The position numbers and the translations under genes are program-made. Shown piece after piece: positions 5,589-8,305 of a stretch of 8,305 nucleotides of DNA. Numbering within the stretch: the first letter of the stretch is position 1; each line of letters begins with the position of its first letter. The notes under the pieces were generated by a model, which saw only the letters and a list, made by a program, of their open reading frames with translations, searched no databases and had not been told where the DNA came from. Source of the DNA: Gammaproteobacteria bacterium (GTDB lineage: Bacteria > Pseudomonadota > Gammaproteobacteria > Eutrophobiales > Eutrophobiaceae). The DNA is taken from contig VYCZ01000020.1 of NCBI GenBank assembly GCA_009843675.1, positions 1 through 8,305 of the forward strand. The letters are read 5' to 3'.

Positions 5589-7766
5589 GTGGCAATTATC
5601 AGAGAAGATAACGGGGATGCGCGTGCGGACACCGGAACGCAATATACTATGTCTATTGGAGACGTTTTCCAGGGCACCATGGAGACTTTCGGTGAAGACT
5701 GGATACGGGTCGAACTGACTGCGGGGACGGTATACCGTATCCCTCGCAGTACAGTAGCGGCAGACATTGGGGTCGTTGATCTGGAAGGGAATTATATCAC
5801 ATATAAATACGGCGGGACCACCGGCTCCTTTATGGCCAAGGTCAGCGGAACTCATTATATCAGACCATACGGGCAACTGACCGCACCAATCGATTACGAA
5901 ATTACCATCGTCGAGAATACCATACCGATAGCTACCTATGACGAACTCGCAGATCAACTGACTAACGGTTACTGGGACTGGTCAGGCGGCGGTCCCCGGG
6001 CTTTCGATGTCAAGACGGGCGGCGTGTTGACTGCCGATATCACTGCCCTGACCGAAGACGGACAACAACTTGCCCGCTGGGCGCTTGAAGCCTGGACCAA
6101 TGTAACCGGCATTGAATTCCTGCTGGTTGACAATGATGAAGCTGACATCACGTTCACTGATAATGAAGAGGGAGGGTTCAACCGCTCCACGGTAGCGGAT
6201 GGGGTTATCATCTCCTCACACGTTAATGTTTCAGCAGACTATCTGGTCACGGATGGCGCGACCGTAGACAGCCGAACAATGTGGACCTATATTCATGAGA
6301 TCGGTCATGCCCTCGGCCTTGGTCATTCGGACAATATCAATGGAACTTGGTCCTATTCGGAAGATAGATTGTTCCTGAACGAGAACAGGCAGACAACAGT
6401 AATGTCTTACTATTCCCAGGATCGTGATACTTCCTTCTTTTATGCTAGTTGGGCTGTCCCTGTCACACCGATGATTGCTGATATCGTTGCGGTCCACAAT
6501 CTCTACGGCGTCCCGACTGATATTCGCACCGGTGACACCGTTTATGGTTACCAATCCAACGTGGATGGCTACCTGGGTGACTTCTTCGAAAGTTGGACTA
6601 TTGGTGGAAAAGACTCTTTCATGTTTGATGTCGCCCTTACACTTTATGACAACGGCGGCAACGACACCCTGGACCTGAGAACTGACGTTTACGACCAGCG
6701 GGTCGACCTGCGTCCGGAAGGGATCTCGAATGTCTACGGCCTGGTCGGTAACCTGGTCATCGCCCGCGACACGCTGATCGAGAACTTCATCGCCGGTTCC
6801 GGAAATGATGAGATCATCGGCAATACAGAAGCAAACCGGCTGGTTGCAGGTGAGGGAGATGACTGGCTGCTGGGTAATGCCGGGAGCGATGTGCTGTACG
6901 GGGGCGCAGGCACGGACACGGCATCCTACCAGGGGCCGGATGCGGGCGTCACAGTGAAGCTCAGGGACGGGACCGGGGCGGGGGGACACGCCGAAGGTGA
7001 CGTACTCAGTGGGATTGAACACCTGATAGGTTCCGATTATGCGGATGTATTCGGCGGCGACAGCCATGCCAACCGGTTGTCCGGCATGGACGGTGATGAC
7101 GGGCTCTGGGGCAGCAATGGTGACGATGTCCTGGAAGGCGGCGCTGGTGCGGACCGCTTGCATGGCAGCACCGGGGAAGACACTGCCTCTTATGCGGCTT
7201 CCAACGCCGGGGTGGTCGTGCGCCTGCACAGTATGGAGGCGCGGGGCGGCCATGCCGAAGGCGATACGTTTATCGGCATGGTCACGGTAGATGGCACGGA
7301 AGTCCCGGATATTGAGCACCTGACCGGGTCTTCTTACGCTGATACACTCGCCGGGGACCTCCGGGACAACACGCTCAGGGGCCGCGCCGGCGATGATACG
7401 CTGTACGGCGGGCCGGGGGGCGGTGACGATGACATGTACGGTGAGAACGGCAATGACCGGATCTTCGGGGGCAAGGGGGATGATACTCTTGTTGGCGGCG
7501 CCGGTGACGATACACTGAGCGGCGGGCCTGATGACGATACCTTTGTGTTTGCCCCCGGTGATGGGGATGACACCATTGCGGATTTTGGAAACGGAGATGA
7601 CAGGATCGACGTCAGCGCATTTGCGGATATTACTTCTTTCAATGACTTGTCTATGGAGCAGCAAGGGGACAATGTATTCATAGATTTGTCCGGGCAGGGC
7701 GGCGGAACAATCGTGGTGTCGGACTTCGACATCGCCAACCTCGACGCCTCGGATTTCATCTTCTGA
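5589..7766 (+). CDS. Secreted M10 serralysin-like zinc metalloprotease with C-terminal RTX calcium-binding repeats
   Basis: This 725-residue protein has no N-terminal signal peptide. Residues about 18-110 resemble a PPC-type beta domain (IGDVFQGTMETFGEDWIRVE). The peptidase follows, from about 115 to 330: HEIGHALGLGH (236-246) supplies three zinc-binding histidines and the catalytic Glu237, and VMSYYS (271-276) is the Met-turn. PMIADIVAVHNLYG and RTGDTVYGY are typical of serralysins. The C-terminal third holds M10_C/RTX nonapeptides of the GGxGxDxLx type (NGGNDTLDL at 355, GSGNDEII at 403, GDDTLVGGAGDDTLSGG and GDGDDTIADF near 658), which bind calcium and fold outside the cell. The chain ends in DASDFIF, an acidic-hydrophobic terminus like that of type I secretion substrates. 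Family knowledge predicts export through an ABC transporter-MFP-TolC channel, none of which is in the window. Its substrate is unknown. Base composition differs between the halves. Confidence 0.92.
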   Translation: MAIIREDNGDARADTGTQYTMSIGDVFQGTMETFGEDWIRVELTAGTVYRIPRSTVAADIGVVDLEGNYITYKYGGTTGSFMAKVSGTHYIRPYGQLTAPIDYEITIVENTIPIATYDELADQLTNGYWDWSGGGPRAFDVKTGGVLTADITALTEDGQQLARWALEAWTNVTGIEFLLVDNDEADITFTDNEEGGFNRSTVADGVIISSHVNVSADYLVTDGATVDSRTMWTYIHEIGHALGLGHSDNINGTWSYSEDRLFLNENRQTTVMSYYSQDRDTSFFYASWAVPVTPMIADIVAVHNLYGVPTDIRTGDTVYGYQSNVDGYLGDFFESWTIGGKDSFMFDVALTLYDNGGNDTLDLRTDVYDQRVDLRPEGISNVYGLVGNLVIARDTLIENFIAGSGNDEIIGNTEANRLVAGEGDDWLLGNAGSDVLYGGAGTDTASYQGPDAGVTVKLRDGTGAGGHAEGDVLSGIEHLIGSDYADVFGGDSHANRLSGMDGDDGLWGSNGDDVLEGGAGADRLHGSTGEDTASYAASNAGVVVRLHSMEARGGHAEGDTFIGMVTVDGTEVPDIEHLTGSSYADTLAGDLRDNTLRGRAGDDTLYGGPGGGDDDMYGENGNDRIFGGKGDDTLVGGAGDDTLSGGPDDDTFVFAPGDGDDTIADFGNGDDRIDVSAFADITSFNDLSMEQQGDNVFIDLSGQGGGTIVVSDFDIANLDASDFIF
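6915..7376 (+). repeat. Duplicated 55- and 66-residue module within the RTX region
   Basis: Residues 443-497 (6915-7079) and 531-596 (7179-7376) share DTASY, AGVxVxL, GGHAEGD, IEHLxGSxYAD and GDxxxNxL in the same order. The second copy has an 11-residue insertion (MVTVDGTEVPD) just before IEHL. The copies start 88 residues apart, with canonical RTX nonapeptides between them. They have diverged clearly in DNA sequence, so this is an old duplication or a standard module of RTX proteins. Confidence 0.75.
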
Positions 7767-7779
7767 CCCCCCGGCTGCC

Positions 7780-8244
7780 ATGCATTACAGGAGTCTGCTG
7801 GCGCTTCTTATAACCGCTGCAAGCGCATCCGCCGCCTGGGCGGACAAGACACCGCTGTTACTCACCTGTAACGGTGTGCCGGATACCGACCCGGCCGTTG
7901 TGGTTTCGCTATGCGACGCCCTGGCGGCTGAACTGGACAAGCGTAAACCGGATCGCGTAATCCGGCGCAGCGCAGCGTCGGACGCTCCTCCCAAGCGGGC
8001 GTGGGACGTAGTTCTCGAGGTAACCCGCACCGAAGACTACCACTGGGAAGCACATATATCGTGGGGAAAGACAGGACGCAAAGATGACGGCAAACGGACC
8101 ACCGGGCCGCCCGTTGAAATCTTCGGCATGGACGCGCCGCTGGGCCGGGGGGCTTACTCACATTTCGTCCGCAGTCTGTTGAAAGTGAGCAAGCCGGAAT
8201 TTCTGGCGTCCCCTAGGGGAGTCGAACCCCTGTTGCCGCCGTGA
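7780..8244 (+). CDS. Small exported protein of unknown function, ending inside the antisense strand of tRNA-Glu
   Basis: I do not recognise this 154-residue protein. It begins with a Sec signal peptide: MHYR, a hydrophobic stretch LLALLITAASASA, and a likely cleavage after AWA at residue 21. It should be periplasmic or secreted. The mature part has two cysteines (30 and 45) that could form a disulfide, a helix (CDALAAELDKR), and a strand-rich middle with several Trp (WDVVLEVTR, WEAHISW). The last 13 residues (LASPRGVEPLLPP) are read from the antisense of tRNA-Glu, so the ancestral end was probably near residue 141. The start lies 13 bases after the protease stop with no Shine-Dalgarno (ccccccggctgcc), which suggests translation coupled to the protease. 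A helper of the protease, or an inhibitor, is possible but only from position. The signal peptide and continuous frame make it probably real. Confidence 0.65.
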   Translation: MHYRSLLALLITAASASAAWADKTPLLLTCNGVPDTDPAVVVSLCDALAAELDKRKPDRVIRRSAASDAPPKRAWDVVLEVTRTEDYHWEAHISWGKTGRKDDGKRTTGPPVEIFGMDAPLGRGAYSHFVRSLLKVSKPEFLASPRGVEPLLPP

Positions 8245-8279
8245 AAGGGCGGTGTCCTAGGCCTCTAGACGAAGGGGAC
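8204..8279 (-). tRNA. tRNA-Glu (anticodon TTC)
   Basis: Read on the minus strand, the 76-base sequence starts GTCCCCTTCGTCTAGAGG and ends AGGGGACGCCA, with the CCA encoded. The acceptor stem GTCCCCT pairs with AGGGGAC, the anticodon stem CCGCC pairs with GGCGG around the loop CTTTCAC (anticodon TTC at 8245-8243), and the T stem AGGGG pairs with CCCCT around TTCGACT. It is nearly the enterobacterial tRNA-Glu as I remember it. It inserts glutamate at GAA/GAG codons and also primes tetrapyrrole synthesis by the C5 pathway in Proteobacteria. Its promoter is not in the window; it probably follows another tRNA in one transcript. Confidence 0.97.
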
Positions 8280-8290
8280 AGGTAAGAACC

Positions 8291-8305
8291 TGGTGGAGCC
8301 AGACG
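8291..8305 (-). tRNA. 3' end of a second tRNA, probably tRNA-Ala, cut by the window edge
   Basis: On the minus strand the last bases read CGTC, TGGCTCC, A, CCA. That is the expected order of T-stem end, 3' acceptor strand, discriminator A and CCA. The acceptor strand with A73 fits a tRNA-Ala beginning GGGGC. It is separated from tRNA-Glu by 11 bases, the spacing of a tandem tRNA operon, and Ala-Glu pairs are known in gammaproteobacteria. Only 15 bases are visible, so the anticodon and even the identity are unproven. Confidence 0.5.

Noticed and set aside
6231..7781. 516-codon minus-strand open frame opposite the RTX protease
   Set aside because: It is antisense to the zinc motif and RTX repeats; its regularity is a reflection of the repeat codons.

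Overview
The window looks like chromosomal DNA from a moderately GC-rich Proteobacterium, most likely a gammaproteobacterium. The tRNA-Glu at the right end is close to the enterobacterial sequence as I remember it, and the sugar-nucleotide enzymes are of the Wbp/Tvi/Ugd type found in Gram-negative surface-polysaccharide loci. A genus cannot be assigned from the sequence alone.

Layout, left to right. (1) 1-607, plus strand: the remains of a coiled-coil plus PD-(D/E)XK nuclease-like gene, entering from outside the window and split by one in-frame TAA at 218-220. A good Shine-Dalgarno just after the stop may still allow the nuclease-like half to be made. (2) 668-5442, minus strand: a compact three-gene sugar-nucleotide operon, transcribed right to left. 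Its order is a TviB/WbpA-type UDP-N-acetylhexosamine 6-dehydrogenase, then UDP-glucose 6-dehydrogenase (ugd), then a 709-residue fusion of a Gfo/Idh/MocA oxidoreductase (WbpB-like) with a DegT/DnrJ/EryC1/StrS aminotransferase (WbpE-like). (3) 5443-5588: a short divergent promoter region. (4) 5589-7766, plus strand: a secreted M10 serralysin-like zinc metalloprotease with a C-terminal RTX calcium-binding region. It is followed 13 bases later by a small exported protein of unknown function (7780-8244). (5) 8204-8305, minus strand: a complete tRNA-Glu(TTC) and, at the window edge, the probable 3' end of a second tRNA, best read as tRNA-Ala.

How the genes fit together. The three minus-strand genes supply uronic-acid precursors for a surface glycan. 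One dehydrogenase makes UDP-GlcA. The other makes UDP-GlcNAcA (or the GalNAc analogue), which the fusion protein could oxidise at C3 and transaminate to a 3-amino-3-deoxy uronic acid, as WbpB and WbpE do. The N-acetyltransferase (WbpD-like) and the glycosyltransferases that would complete the pathway are not in the window. The protease has the marks of a type I secretion substrate, but no ABC transporter, membrane-fusion protein or TolC is in view. A link between glycan synthesis and protease export is suggested only by the shared divergent promoter region.

I found no CRISPR array, IS element, integrase or phage gene. The most notable points are the oxidoreductase-aminotransferase fusion, the single-stop break in the nuclease-like gene with a possible restart, the duplicated module inside the RTX region, and the small gene that ends inside the antisense strand of tRNA-Glu.
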